Shown here piece by piece: positions 43,550 through 53,398 of a DNA stretch of 64,000 bases (position 1 is the stretch's first letter; the number at the start of each line of letters is the position of its first letter). The DNA comes from J027 sp965215855 (GTDB lineage Bacteria > Chloroflexota > Anaerolineae > Aggregatilineales > J027): the NCBI GenBank assembly GCA_965215855.1, contig CBDCER010000003.1:1860001-1924000 (forward strand), read 5' to 3'. A program made the position numbers and the translations under genes. A model generated the notes under the pieces. It ran no database searches and had not been told where the DNA came from. It saw nothing but the letters and a program-made list of their open reading frames with translations.

Positions 43550-43885
43550 CTATAGCTTCGGTTTTCTCCGTGCAATCTTGCCGTTCTCATTAATGGCATG
43601 AGTTTCGTGCGTTTTGGCATCGTTTTTGTCGATGACGGCACGAGTCTGGGCAATGATCTGCTCACCATCGACACCCGCTGCCAGACACATACCAATTGCT
43701 GTCACAAAGACATCTGCCGCTTCTTCGGCAATATGCTGTTTGTTATCACCGTTGTGAGTCGCCTCAATCAGTTCATCAACCTCCTCTTGAAATACCCGCA
43801 GGGAAGGTTCTAATTGCGGTGTTACTTCAAAGCGATCATAAAACTCAACCGTCGAACGGATCAAATCACGGAGTGTATCGGTCAT
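43550..43885 (-). CDS. MazG-like nucleotide pyrophosphohydrolase
   Basis: 111 residues. The all-alpha NTP-PPase motif EExxE appears as FQEEVDELIEATHNGD, with the second metal ligands in HIAEEAADVFVTAIGMCL. The substrate is probably a non-canonical nucleoside triphosphate; phosphoribosyl-ATP is also hydrolysed by relatives, but no his genes are nearby. Normal length for the single-domain type. Confidence 0.82.
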   Translation of the reverse strand: MTDTLRDLIRSTVEFYDRFEVTPQLEPSLRVFQEEVDELIEATHNGDNKQHIAEEAADVFVTAIGMCLAAGVDGEQIIAQTRAVIDKNDAKTHETHAINENGKIARRKPKL

Positions 43886-44002
43886 TTATATTACCTATGG
43901 CATTTATTCAATCATTTGAGAGAAACCAGTATAGCAGATTCTCTACATCATGGTGCAAGGGCGGCAGGGTTTAGCTTCTCTGCCGCCAAATAGTTGCTCG
44001 AC

Positions 44003-45916
44003 CTAATCTTCGATAACAAACGTCTCTATTGCAGGGAGCAAGAGCGTTTCTCCAAGAACTCCGACATCCGCTTCCGAGCCACTCAAAATTGCCAGGTAGA
44101 CCTCTCCTTCGTAAGCTGTCGCTGCCACAATGATAGTCTGTTCATCCTGAAGGATAGCGAAAATCGACCACGAGTAGCCATTGGTATCCAGACCGTCCAA
44201 TTGTAGTGGCTCATTCAATCCTTCATTTGCCGCAAACTCGATGACGACACTAACAGCATCATCGCCAGGACTCACCATAAAGAGCAGTATCGTTTCGCCA
44301 GCAGCATAAGTGCCTTCAGAAATTTCTTCCCAGCTATCGGGCGCAACTGTACTCACACCCAACGCTTCGATAACAACCGGAACCAGTTCAAATTCGGTAA
44401 TGGCTTGGTCCACGCCAGCGGGCGGAGTAACAAATTCGAATTGTATGTCATCAAGACAACTGGCATCCGGCTCCTGAGTGGGATCAGCCAGGAATTGCAG
44501 GGTGATGGTGTCTGTACAATCCTCGTTGAGGAAGTTTCCATGACTAGCGCCCGGAATTGTATACGAGTAATGATTAGCGAGATACGCGGCTACCGTGTCA
44601 GCATGACTCCGAGGCGTAACGGGATCAAATTCCCCAGAGATGAGCAAAACTGGAATATCGCTAACGACTGGCTCATTGGCGAATTCGCCCAACACATCGA
44701 CGTCCCAAATAGCACAGCGATCAGCCAAACCACCATCGCCACCTAAAGCCGAAGCCACTTGCGGAATAAGTGCGCTCTCGTCTACCACATCATTCGGAAT
44801 GAGCAAACCTTCTTCAGAGCAAATGATCGCATCACGCATACCTGGCGCTTGCGATTCTTCGCCAAACACAAGTGCCTGCGCGAGCAACAGCGGCAATGTA
44901 TAATCGCCATTTGCAATATCATAGATCCATTGTGGCAGGTAGGGCACTGCCTCTGCTTCATACGATAGAATCACTAATGAATAGACAAAAGCATCGCCAT
45001 CCATCGGGAGGTCATAGACGGTTCCAGCTTCACTTTCAACACTCAAGATCGCTGGGTCGGTGTTCAAGGCGTCCGCCGTTTCCAAGAAAACGGTCTCCAA
45101 ATTCGGGAAGGCGTCATTACAGGCTGCATCATTGGCGCAGGAGGCAAAGACATGCCGGAACATACGATCCGCGGGGATCGCGTGGCGACTGGTAAAATAA
45201 CCTTCGATAGGAATCACCCCGTCAAAGATGACACTTCGCAGCCCCGCAGCGTGATCACGCACCAAGTGTTGTCCCAAGAGCGTGCCATACGAAACACCAT
45301 AGTAATTGTAGTCGCCTGTATAGCCCAGCGCATCTACGATAAACGGAATATCAGCAGCACTCTGAACACTATTAAACGCGCTAAAATCGACTCCCTCGGC
45401 TGTCAGGCGATCTCGACATGCGACAAAAGCGGCTAGTTCAACCTCAGTTGGTATATCCTGACCGATATAGTCGTGTTCAACCGCCCTTACTTCTGGACAT
45501 GTCAGGTGAGGGTCGGTGTATTTAACACCGCGTTGCTCGAAGACAATGACATCGCGTTGGGCAAGCAATGCTTGTCCATTTGTTCCCAGAACGAGTGGCA
45601 AAATGCTATCCAGTCCAGACCCGCCTGGCCCACCCATACCCATAATGACCGGATCATCCGCTGGATTATCACTTGTGCTGTGGACGAGAGCTACCGCTAG
45701 GCGATTTGTGTTTCCGGTGTCTCGATCATGAAACTCTGGGACGGTAACATAGCCGCATGTAATGTCTTCGCCTTCCAGAAGATCGCCAACTGGCACTACA
45801 CAAGGCGCAGCCTCGAAACTGTGCTGAGTGTCTTGGGCAAGCGTTGGGGAAATGAGCGTACCACCAGTGATGATCCCAATGATTATGAACACAACTACCA
45901 ATCTCAATTTAATCAT
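44003..45916 (-). CDS. Secreted alpha/beta hydrolase (TAP-like peptidase)
   Basis: 637 residues from the ATG at 45916 (a TTG at 46006 is unlikely). A signal peptide (MIKLRLVVVFIIIGIITGGT) is followed by CGYVTVPEFHDRDTGNTNRL, oxyanion region GMGGPGGSGLDSILPL, nucleophile elbow YYGVSYGTLLGQHLV, and acid and base in LISGEFDPVTPRSHADTV and GASHGNFLNEDCTD. The TAP-like C-terminal lid is present. A further domain (about 500-637) of unknown type follows. Homologues cleave tripeptides from peptides or hydrolyse esters; the substrate is unknown. Confidence 0.85.
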   Translation of the reverse strand: MIKLRLVVVFIIIGIITGGTLISPTLAQDTQHSFEAAPCVVPVGDLLEGEDITCGYVTVPEFHDRDTGNTNRLAVALVHSTSDNPADDPVIMGMGGPGGSGLDSILPLVLGTNGQALLAQRDVIVFEQRGVKYTDPHLTCPEVRAVEHDYIGQDIPTEVELAAFVACRDRLTAEGVDFSAFNSVQSAADIPFIVDALGYTGDYNYYGVSYGTLLGQHLVRDHAAGLRSVIFDGVIPIEGYFTSRHAIPADRMFRHVFASCANDAACNDAFPNLETVFLETADALNTDPAILSVESEAGTVYDLPMDGDAFVYSLVILSYEAEAVPYLPQWIYDIANGDYTLPLLLAQALVFGEESQAPGMRDAIICSEEGLLIPNDVVDESALIPQVASALGGDGGLADRCAIWDVDVLGEFANEPVVSDIPVLLISGEFDPVTPRSHADTVAAYLANHYSYTIPGASHGNFLNEDCTDTITLQFLADPTQEPDASCLDDIQFEFVTPPAGVDQAITEFELVPVVIEALGVSTVAPDSWEEISEGTYAAGETILLFMVSPGDDAVSVVIEFAANEGLNEPLQLDGLDTNGYSWSIFAILQDEQTIIVAATAYEGEVYLAILSGSEADVGVLGETLLLPAIETFVIED

Positions 45917-46055
45917 GCTTTCTACTCCTTCATCATTTGCAGATGTAACCAGTGTAGAAATCACTTGTCGCAAAATAACTGCAAAATTGTCGCGAAATTG
46001 TCGCAAAGCAAAGCAAACCGCACCAGGCAGTCTGTTAGATGGGGAAAAGTGAAAT

Positions 46056-47660
46056 TTAGGAGGCTTCTACACGGGGAAATGTGAGGGTAAAACACGTGCC
46101 GTCGCCGACTGCGCTCTCAACCGCTACCGTGCCCCCCATTCTTTCAGTCAACTCTTTAACCAGGGCTAACCCCAATCCGGTCCCACTGATTTTCCTATCT
46201 TGCGCGGCGGTAGCACGGAAAAAACGATCCCAGATACACGGTAAGTCCTCCGCAGCGATGCCCTCACCAGTATCTCTGACCTGAATAGCGACACTGGTGT
46301 TGATTTCATTGGCGGAGATAATGATTATCCCACCCGGAGGGGTATGTTTGAGACTGTTGTCAACCAGGTTGCTGATAATTTGCACTAGCCGTTGGCTGTC
46401 AACCTGAATGGCTGGCAATGTTGGCGGCAGTTCGGTCATGATTTTGATCCGGCTCTTGCGCCAGGCCAATGGGTTAATACTGGCGGTGATATGTTCTAGT
46501 AAAGGCTTAATGTCGGTAACTTGCAACACAAAGTCGATTCCACCGGTTTCAGCTCGTGCGATGGCGAATAAATTGTCGATCAAACGCTGTAAATGCAAGG
46601 CTCCACGCTCGATTACTGCGAAATCTTCTTGCAGATCGGACAAACCTATTTCTTCCACCCGCGCAGAAATGGATTCGAGATAACCGCGCATGGTGGCAAT
46701 TGGGGTGCGAAGGTCATGCGAGATGCTGACAAACAACTCACGACGTGATTTAAGCACAGCGGTCACTTTGTCACGCTCAATCTCCAGATCCCGCAATGCG
46801 CGTTCAAGTTCATCAGCCATCATATTGAAATCTGATTGAAGTTGCGCCACCTCGTCTTCGCCAATCACCATGATGCGATTCTGATAGTTCCCAGTTCGAA
46901 GTGTACCAATGGCGTGGGCCAGTGTTTCCAGGCGGTGCGTAGCACGACGGGTGATGATATAAGAGACAATGGATAGTGGTGGCAAGATCAACAACGATAG
47001 AATGATAGTCAGGCTGGTTATGATAAGGAGTAACATCGGAATACTGGCGACATAATCAGGGATGAATAGGGTATTATTGGTGGCATTGACTACGGTGAAA
47101 AAGCTAAAGACAATTATCGCAACAACCAATATAATGAGTGTCAGATGTGAATGGATGAGTTGCCAGACCAATTTGCGGCGGCGAAAACGATTCCAGAAAC
47201 GCCAACCATACCTGAGCGCACGGATAATGAAAAAGTCAAATATTGTCGTGAATGGAACGACGGCGACGGTGGCTCGAAAACCAGCGTGATCGGGAGTGTT
47301 GCCTGAGAACATATTGTCTAATTTATCTTGGGGCGTCAGCATGAGAAACTGGATAATCAGTAATCCAGATAAAAAACTTATCGTCACCAAGCCGATAATA
47401 AATTCGTGCCTGAGTTTGTGTCGGAAAGCCAATTGCAACCGAATCGCGTAGCCCACACCTGCCCAAAGGATGATGGATGACATATTGCCAAGGTACGTAT
47501 TATTCGAGGATTCTGTGCCATATTGGGTCAGAATCGTCATCAACACTGTGCCGGGAAGTAGAACCTCAAGCAAGGCACGTTGGTAACTCACACTCGAAAG
47601 GAATCGATAGTAATGCAGTGTGTCTTTTAATCGAGTCGCCACCGGTAGCCGACTCCCCAT
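46056..47660 (-). CDS. Sensor histidine kinase with multi-helix membrane domain
   Basis: 534 residues (ATG at 47660; the GTG at 47642 shortens the overlap with the regulator gene). Six or so membrane helices up to residue 240, with no obvious outside domain, then a HAMP region (IITRRATHRLETLAHAIGTL). The dimerisation/phosphoacceptor helix is LFVSISHDLRTPIATMRGYL with the His. The ATPase has LVDNSLKHTPPGGIIII (N box), VRDTGEGIAAEDLPCIWDRF (G1, F) and GTGLGLALVKELTERMGG (G2). It overlaps the response regulator gene and forms a pair with it. The signal is unknown. Confidence 0.9.
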   Translation of the reverse strand: MGSRLPVATRLKDTLHYYRFLSSVSYQRALLEVLLPGTVLMTILTQYGTESSNNTYLGNMSSIILWAGVGYAIRLQLAFRHKLRHEFIIGLVTISFLSGLLIIQFLMLTPQDKLDNMFSGNTPDHAGFRATVAVVPFTTIFDFFIIRALRYGWRFWNRFRRRKLVWQLIHSHLTLIILVVAIIVFSFFTVVNATNNTLFIPDYVASIPMLLLIITSLTIILSLLILPPLSIVSYIITRRATHRLETLAHAIGTLRTGNYQNRIMVIGEDEVAQLQSDFNMMADELERALRDLEIERDKVTAVLKSRRELFVSISHDLRTPIATMRGYLESISARVEEIGLSDLQEDFAVIERGALHLQRLIDNLFAIARAETGGIDFVLQVTDIKPLLEHITASINPLAWRKSRIKIMTELPPTLPAIQVDSQRLVQIISNLVDNSLKHTPPGGIIIISANEINTSVAIQVRDTGEGIAAEDLPCIWDRFFRATAAQDRKISGTGLGLALVKELTERMGGTVAVESAVGDGTCFTLTFPRVEAS

Positions 47661-48325
47661 CTGGCCTCAATTGCATTCCCGTAATTCCCCAGTTTTTTGC
47701 GGATTCGTGCGATCACATTATCGACTGCCCGGTCACCCGGCGTGAAAGTTTCACCCCACACTGCATCCAACAGATAATCACGGCTGAAGGTGCGCCCTAT
47801 GTTTCGCATTAGCAAGTGCAACAAATCGAATTCAGTTCGGCTCAGATCAACAGAGTCACCATCAATTGTCACAAGGTACGCATCAGGGTCCAGTGCGATT
47901 TGCCCACAGCGAATAATATCAAGTGGTTCCTCCTGGTCAGCTTCTAACATCTGTCGAATGAACTCGACACGCCTCAGCAGTGCTTCGACACGAGCTATCA
48001 GTTCCCGCATACTGAATGGTTTTGTCAAATAATCATCCGCGCCAGCCTGTAATCCAGCCACACGGTCATCTTCCTCGTCTCGAGCAGTCAACATGAGCAC
48101 TGGCGTTGCAGAAAATCGGCGTATTTGCTCTAGCACAGACAATCCGTCCAATCCTGGTAACATCCAGTCCAAAATGATAGCATCCGGTTGGTGGTGGGCG
48201 TGAAGTTGCAATGCAGTCAGTCCATCTTCAGCGTGCAGTGTCTGGAATCCGGCATTTTCAAGTTCGCGGGTGATGACATGCGCTAAATCAGTACCATCCT
48301 CAACGAGCAGTATCTTTGTCAACAC
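47627..48325 (-). CDS. OmpR-family response regulator
   Basis: 232 residues. Receiver domain with acidic pocket (MLTKILLVEDGTDLAHVITR), phosphoacceptor Asp in AIILDWMLPGLDGLSVLEQI, Thr in VLMLTARDEEDDRVAGLQAG, and Lys in DDYLTKPFSMRELIARVEAL. The C-terminal winged helix (VDLSRTEFDLLHLLMRNIGR ... DRAVDNVIARIRKKLGNYGN) binds DNA. First gene of the two-component operon, upstream of and overlapping the kinase gene. It is divergent from polA. Confidence 0.93.
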   Translation of the reverse strand: MLTKILLVEDGTDLAHVITRELENAGFQTLHAEDGLTALQLHAHHQPDAIILDWMLPGLDGLSVLEQIRRFSATPVLMLTARDEEDDRVAGLQAGADDYLTKPFSMRELIARVEALLRRVEFIRQMLEADQEEPLDIIRCGQIALDPDAYLVTIDGDSVDLSRTEFDLLHLLMRNIGRTFSRDYLLDAVWGETFTPGDRAVDNVIARIRKKLGNYGNAIEARWGVGYRWRLD

Positions 48326-48534
48326 AACCTCCTATATCAAACATCAACAGCTTGGGACAAGTATTGGTCTGCAACACGTCATACTCTGCTTTCATGTTGC
48401 TAAATGCTGAACTGATAAAAGTCCGAAAAACCTGTCTTGATTCGTCCCATTTTTGTTTCTCTCTTTTGCACTGAGGGTAGGCTGCCAGCTCTCGCGCTTC
48501 TCGCGGTGTTGCTTAAACAAAACTCAGGATATGT

Positions 48535-48557
48535 TATAATTCGCACATGTGTTCGCA
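48535..48557 (+). promoter_or_regulatory. polA promoter -10 box with overlapping SOS-like operator
   Basis: TATAAT (48535-48540) is followed by TTCGCACATGTGTTCGCA (48540-48557). This resembles the 4845-4862 palindrome: the right arm TGTTCGCA is exact and the left arm matches 6 of 8. A clear -35 box is not seen at the usual spacing. SOS control of polA is a possibility only. Confidence 0.4.
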
Positions 48558-48578
48558 AACATAAACGAGAGTCCCCAA

Positions 48579-51443
48579 ATGTCAGAGCAAGAAGCTCGCT
48601 CGCTGCTGGTTATTGTGGATGGGCACGCCGTTGCCTATCGTGCTTATTATGCACTGCGGGCCGATAGTTTCCAGACCAGCCAAGGCGAACCGACGAATGC
48701 CACCTACGGTTTTACCCGCATTATTCTCAATATTCTGGATGAAAGCCCGACCTATTTCGCTATCAGTTTTGATCGCGGTATGAGCGGGCGTGAAGAACTC
48801 TACGAGGAATATAAAGGAACCCGCGAGAAAATGCCAGACGATCTGGCGCTACAGCTTGACCGCATCGAACAATTGGTGGAAGCCTTCAATATTCCGGTAC
48901 TGGCTGTAAATGGCTATGAGGCAGATGACGTCATCGGCACAATCACGCAACAAGCCGAGGCACAGGGATGTGATATACGTATCGTGACCGGAGACCGCGA
49001 CATCCTACAACTCCTGACCCCGCATACCCACGTGCAGCTCCCCCAACGCGGTGGCCCGGATCGTGTTTATGAGCCGGAAGACTTCGGAGAGAAGTATCCA
49101 GGATTGACACCACCCCAGCTCCCCGATTTGAAGGGATTGATGGGCGACTCGTCGGATAATATTCCTGGTGTAAAAGGTATTGGTGAAAAAGGCGCTCTCA
49201 AACTGCTCCGCGCATATAGCACGATAGAAAATCTCTACGACCACATTGGCGAAACCAAAGGTGCAATCCGCAGAAAACTGGAAACAGACCGCGAGATGGC
49301 CTTTCTCAGCAAACAGTTGGCGACCATCCAGCGCGATGTCCCGATTACGCTTAATCTGGATGCCTGTGTAACTCATGACTACGACCCAATGAAGGTCGAT
49401 GCGTTGTTCCAGGAACTCGAATTTCGCACATTCCGGCGGCGTTTACATAAACTGGCGGAATCTGACATAGGCGAGGACGATGTGGAAATCGAGACGCGGA
49501 TGGACAATGCCAGTGATGTGATTGGCGCGACCATTGTGGATACCGAGACAAAGTTGCATGAACTGGTGGATGTGCTGAATTCGGCCAGTGTGATTAGTTT
49601 CGATACTGAGGGTACTGGTTTAAACAAGATGGCAGCCAATTTAGTTGGAATCTCACTGGCAGTAGATGGTGAGCATGGCTACTATATTCCGGTGGGACAC
49701 GTCGCGCCCAACGCGCCGGATGATGTGGTGGAAGGCGTGCTGTCAGGTACTAGTTCTGCGCCTACATCCAACCAGATTCCGCAACAAGCTTCTTTATTGA
49801 ATGAGCCGCCACCACCCCAACTTCCACTAGCAACCGTACTGGATGCAATCCATCCAGCTATGACCAATCCCGAAATCGAAAAAATAGCCCACAACGCTAA
49901 ATTTGACCTGGTGATATTGCGCCGCTACGGGATTGATGTTAACCCCATCACTTTGGATACCTTGATTACTGAGTGGCTGATCAATCCAGACTCGACCAGC
50001 CTGGGTCTAAAAAGCCTGGCAGTGCAACGTCTAAGTATCAATATGACTGATATTAAGGAGCTGATCGGTACCGGACGCAAACAGATTACTATGGCGCGTG
50101 TTCCTGTCGCCGATGCAGCGACCTACGCGGCAGCAGATGCAGCGATTCCCATACGTTTGCGCGATCAACAGCAGGCTGAATTGGAGGCTAACCCAACCGC
50201 GCAAAACCTTCTGAACGAGATGGAAATGCCGCTGGTTCCAATCATCGCCGATATGGAGATGAAGGGTGTTCTGCTAGATTTGCCCTATCTGGAAACCTTG
50301 AGTGTAGAATTGACCGGACGCCTGACTCAGGTAGAACAGAACATTTTTGCAGCTAGTGGCTACGGTGAATTCAATATCAACAGCTTGAAACAGCTGAGTG
50401 ATGTGTTGTTTGGTAAGCTGGGGCTTTCTACTCAGGGCTTAAAGAAGACCAAAACTGGCAATTACTCACTGCGAGCAGATGTTTTAGAGAATATGCGCGA
50501 CGAACACCCGGTCATCCCTATGATTCTCGATTATCGCCAATTAGGTAAATTAAAAAGCACTTATGTTGATGCGTTGCCGGTGCTGGTTAATCCATACACT
50601 GGACGCGTACATACATCCTTCAACCAGACAGGTGCATCCACTGGGCGTTTTTCCTCTAGTGATCCCAACTTGCAAAATATCCCCATTCGCACTGAGGAGG
50701 GTCGTCGAGTACGCCGGGCATTCATCGCACCTGAAGGCCACATATTGCTCTCAGTAGATTATTCACAGATTGAATTGCGGATTCTGGCCCACTATTCCGG
50801 TGATGAGGCCTTGATCGAAGCTTTTGAACAGGGGTTGGACATTCACACCAGCACTGCTGCCGCTGTGCATCGTATCCCGCTGGATGCCGTCACGTATGAG
50901 CAACGCAGTTTCGCCAAAGCTGTGAATTTTGGTCTAATGTATGGCATGAGTGCCTTCCGTTTGGCCCGCGAGTCTGAGTTGACGTTGGCTGAGGCCCGCG
51001 CGTTTGTGGATGCTTACTTCGAGCGTTTCCCCGGCGTGAAGCAATATCTGGATGAAAGCCGGACGTTTGCAGCGCAACATGGCTATATGGAGACGTTGAA
51101 AGGCCACCGACGCAACTTCGCCATTCTGCAAAATCCCGGTGTCAGTGCCGTCGCCCGCCAGCGAGCCGAACGCGAAGCCATCAACATGCCGATTCAGGGG
51201 ACGGCAGCCGACATCATCAAAATTGCGATGGTTAATTTGGCCCACCGGTTGCGCGACGACGGTTACCAGTCGCAGATGATCTTGCAAGTGCATGACGAAT
51301 TGGTGCTGGAAGTGCCAGAAACGGAATTGGAGGATGTTGTGCCACTCGTCATCGACATTATGGAGTCGGCGATAACGCTCAAAGTTCCAGTGCGGGCCGA
51401 TGCACGAGTCGGCAAGAACTGGCAAGAGATGGAAGCGTATTAG
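48579..51443 (+). CDS. polA: DNA polymerase I
   Basis: 954 residues from the ATG at 48579 (an in-frame GTG at 48549 adds 10 residues and overlaps the operator). Residues 1-290 are the 5'-3' exonuclease (VIVDGHAVAYRAYYALRADS; GYEADDVIGTITQ; VTGDRDILQLL; GLMGDSSDNIPGVKGIGEKG). A 3'-5' exonuclease domain follows with intact first acidic motif (VISFDTEGTGLN), so proofreading may be active, unlike in Taq polymerase. It contains a roughly 60-residue extra loop rich in Pro/Ala/Gln. The polymerase has motifs A (LLSVDYSQIELRILAHYSGD), B (RSFAKAVNFGLMYGM) and C (LQVHDELVLEVPE). Confidence 0.96.
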   Translation: MSEQEARSLLVIVDGHAVAYRAYYALRADSFQTSQGEPTNATYGFTRIILNILDESPTYFAISFDRGMSGREELYEEYKGTREKMPDDLALQLDRIEQLVEAFNIPVLAVNGYEADDVIGTITQQAEAQGCDIRIVTGDRDILQLLTPHTHVQLPQRGGPDRVYEPEDFGEKYPGLTPPQLPDLKGLMGDSSDNIPGVKGIGEKGALKLLRAYSTIENLYDHIGETKGAIRRKLETDREMAFLSKQLATIQRDVPITLNLDACVTHDYDPMKVDALFQELEFRTFRRRLHKLAESDIGEDDVEIETRMDNASDVIGATIVDTETKLHELVDVLNSASVISFDTEGTGLNKMAANLVGISLAVDGEHGYYIPVGHVAPNAPDDVVEGVLSGTSSAPTSNQIPQQASLLNEPPPPQLPLATVLDAIHPAMTNPEIEKIAHNAKFDLVILRRYGIDVNPITLDTLITEWLINPDSTSLGLKSLAVQRLSINMTDIKELIGTGRKQITMARVPVADAATYAAADAAIPIRLRDQQQAELEANPTAQNLLNEMEMPLVPIIADMEMKGVLLDLPYLETLSVELTGRLTQVEQNIFAASGYGEFNINSLKQLSDVLFGKLGLSTQGLKKTKTGNYSLRADVLENMRDEHPVIPMILDYRQLGKLKSTYVDALPVLVNPYTGRVHTSFNQTGASTGRFSSSDPNLQNIPIRTEEGRRVRRAFIAPEGHILLSVDYSQIELRILAHYSGDEALIEAFEQGLDIHTSTAAAVHRIPLDAVTYEQRSFAKAVNFGLMYGMSAFRLARESELTLAEARAFVDAYFERFPGVKQYLDESRTFAAQHGYMETLKGHRRNFAILQNPGVSAVARQRAEREAINMPIQGTAADIIKIAMVNLAHRLRDDGYQSQMILQVHDELVLEVPETELEDVVPLVIDIMESAITLKVPVRADARVGKNWQEMEAY

Positions 51444-51494
51444 AACCACATTTGAAAACGGTGTAATCGTGGGCAAATTGCCCCACTGCTGCTA

Positions 51495-51514
51495 AAATTA
51501 ACTCCGGTTAATTT
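51495..51514. promoter_or_regulatory. Palindromic operator candidate before ferritin
   Basis: AAATTAACTCCGGTTAATTT is a perfect 8-bp-arm palindrome 26 bp upstream of the ferritin start. Its size and AT-rich arms recall sites of iron- or metal-responsive DtxR- or Fur-type regulators. The position suits repression. No regulator gene is adjacent. Confidence 0.5.
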
Positions 51515-51540
51515 GAGATTTTACCTTATGGAGGACTAAG

Positions 51541-52053
51541 ATGCTCAGTGACAAGATGGAAGCTGCTCTAAATACTCAGATCAATGAGGAGATGTTCTCG
51601 TCCTACATCTATCTGGCAATGGCAGCCTATTTTGAAGATCTGAATCTGGAAGGTTTTGCTCACTGGATGCGATTGCAGGCGGCTGAAGAGGACGAACATG
51701 CCAAGAAATTCTTTGACTACATCAACGAGCGCGGTGGTCGGGTGCGGTTGATGGCGATTGGTGAGCCACCCTTTGAATGGGAGTCACCGTTGGCCGTGTT
51801 CCAAAATGCCTATGACCACGAGTGCAAAATCAGCGACCTGATTGATGACCTAGCGACATTGGCACTGGAGGAGAAAGACCACGCCACCAGCAATTTCTTG
51901 CAGTGGTTTATCGCCGAACAGGTGGAGGAAGAAGCCAGCGCAGATCGCATCGTGCAAAATCTGAAGTTGATCGGCAATAATCCAGCGGGACTGTTCATGC
52001 TGGATCGGGAAATGTTACTGCGAATACCAGAGGAAGACGAAGGCGAGGAATAA
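51541..52053 (+). CDS. ftnA: Ferritin (FtnA type)
   Basis: 170 residues, normal length. Four-helix ferritin with the ferroxidase ligands visible: Glu in EEMFSSYIYLAMAAYFEDLN, Glu-x-x-His in LQAAEEDEHAKKFFDYINER, and the distal Glu/Gln in FLQWFIAEQVEEEASADRIV. It stores iron as a 24-mer shell in the cytoplasm. ATGGAGGAC upstream gives a strong ribosome site. Own terminator follows. Confidence 0.95.
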   Translation: MLSDKMEAALNTQINEEMFSSYIYLAMAAYFEDLNLEGFAHWMRLQAAEEDEHAKKFFDYINERGGRVRLMAIGEPPFEWESPLAVFQNAYDHECKISDLIDDLATLALEEKDHATSNFLQWFIAEQVEEEASADRIVQNLKLIGNNPAGLFMLDREMLLRIPEEDEGEE

Positions 52054-52066
52054 TCGCCGGGTATTG

Positions 52067-52096
52067 GGCAGGTTGCACAAGCGACCTGCCTTTTTT
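52067..52096 (+). terminator. Ferritin terminator
   Basis: GGCAGGT (52067-52073) pairs with ACCTGCC (52084-52090), then TTTTTT. The T-run abuts the stop codon of the convergent TPR gene. Confidence 0.88.
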
Positions 52097-53381
52097 AGTT
52101 TTGTGGCTCCGGCAAGTTACACTCAGTAAACGCCGCAACGAAATCTGACAGACCTACCTGGGACACCTCCGGTTGCTGCTGACGAAGCCGATAGCCTTCA
52201 TTCAACGGAGTCGCTGCCAAATTGCACTGGTCAATACGGAAATAAGATCGACCTAACAAATACCAGTCATAGGGATGGGTGGAGCCGAGTTGCGTCGCCC
52301 GACTCAAATTCTCAATCGCCAAATCATAACGAGGTTCAGGGCTAAAATAATATACCCACCCCAGGCGCGATAGACATGGCCCATAATCCGGATTCACATC
52401 CAGGCAGCGTGAGAACATTTCCGTGGCACGGATGCCTTCACCCTGGCCGCGATAGAGTTCACCCAGAAAATATAGGACCTCTACATCACGAGGCGCGGTG
52501 GTCAGCACATCTTCGAGCAATTCAAAAGCGGCTGTATTATTGCCTAGCGCAATGTAGACCGTTGCCATTTCGATGGTGATGTAGGTGTAGCCGGGCATGG
52601 CCTGACGGGCCAACTGGTAGTATTCAAGCGCACTCTCAAAATCAGCATCAAATCCTGATAAGTAGCGCCCATAGTTGCGGTAGACGACTGCCCGTGTTTC
52701 ATTATCGGCTCCGACTGTCTGCACATCCAACAGTGCATCTTCGATAGTCGTCCGCGCCAATTCTTTTTGCCCCAGATTGCGGTAGATATTCGCTAGGTGC
52801 GCTTTAGCGATGATGGAAGCAGGATTCAATTCCAGGGCACGTTGGATAGAGGTCAGCGCCGCCGTATATTGTAATGTCCAGTCTTGTGTCATGCCTTGCA
52901 CCACCCACCCCCATGCTGATTCAGGGTTGGCATTGATGGTGCGGTGAGCCACATCCAGGGCAGCATTCATGCGTTCAACATCAGCGCCCTGGCCGGAGGT
53001 GATGACCAATGTCATGGCGACACGATAATGCAACTCCACATCATTTGGACGACCCGGCAACGCCCGCGAACAGGCATCAATGACAGCTTCCCAATCACCT
53101 ACCTGATAAGCATTATCACACGCCACCACGTCCGGGCGCACATCTGGAGTAGCCGTAGGTTCCACCGGAAACATCCGGTCTTGAGCAATATCAATTTGCT
53201 CTCTGGCTTTGTCGGCCACATCAGAAGCACCAGCACGGAAACTATCAGGGTCGCGCTGGATGATATAGCCTAACCCGCACATGAACATTGTGAGGAATAA
53301 TAGGAAAAGAAACCGGCGCGAGAACAACCGACGGCGGCGACGGCGGTTCGGCTGATAGCGTTTTGGAACACGCAATTGCAT
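52095..53381 (-). CDS. Membrane-anchored TPR protein (second of pair)
   Basis: 428 residues. Basic N-terminus (RRRRRLFSRRFLFLLFLTMF) with one membrane helix, then a linker and about eight tetratricopeptide repeats, e.g. YTAALTSIQRALELNPASII and DFESALEYYQLARQAMPGYT. TPR proteins bind other proteins; no enzyme domain present. It follows the other TPR gene by 17 bp and the same plan suggests gene duplication. Confidence 0.78.
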   Translation of the reverse strand: MQLRVPKRYQPNRRRRRRLFSRRFLFLLFLTMFMCGLGYIIQRDPDSFRAGASDVADKAREQIDIAQDRMFPVEPTATPDVRPDVVACDNAYQVGDWEAVIDACSRALPGRPNDVELHYRVAMTLVITSGQGADVERMNAALDVAHRTINANPESAWGWVVQGMTQDWTLQYTAALTSIQRALELNPASIIAKAHLANIYRNLGQKELARTTIEDALLDVQTVGADNETRAVVYRNYGRYLSGFDADFESALEYYQLARQAMPGYTYITIEMATVYIALGNNTAAFELLEDVLTTAPRDVEVLYFLGELYRGQGEGIRATEMFSRCLDVNPDYGPCLSRLGWVYYFSPEPRYDLAIENLSRATQLGSTHPYDWYLLGRSYFRIDQCNLAATPLNEGYRLRQQQPEVSQVGLSDFVAAFTECNLPEPQN

Positions 53382-53398
53382 CGGGTCTGTCCTCGTCG

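Noticed and set aside
51472..51487. Hairpin GGGCAAATTGCCC after polA as a terminator
   Set aside because: No T-run follows, and it lies in the ferritin upstream region, so a terminator call is not supported.
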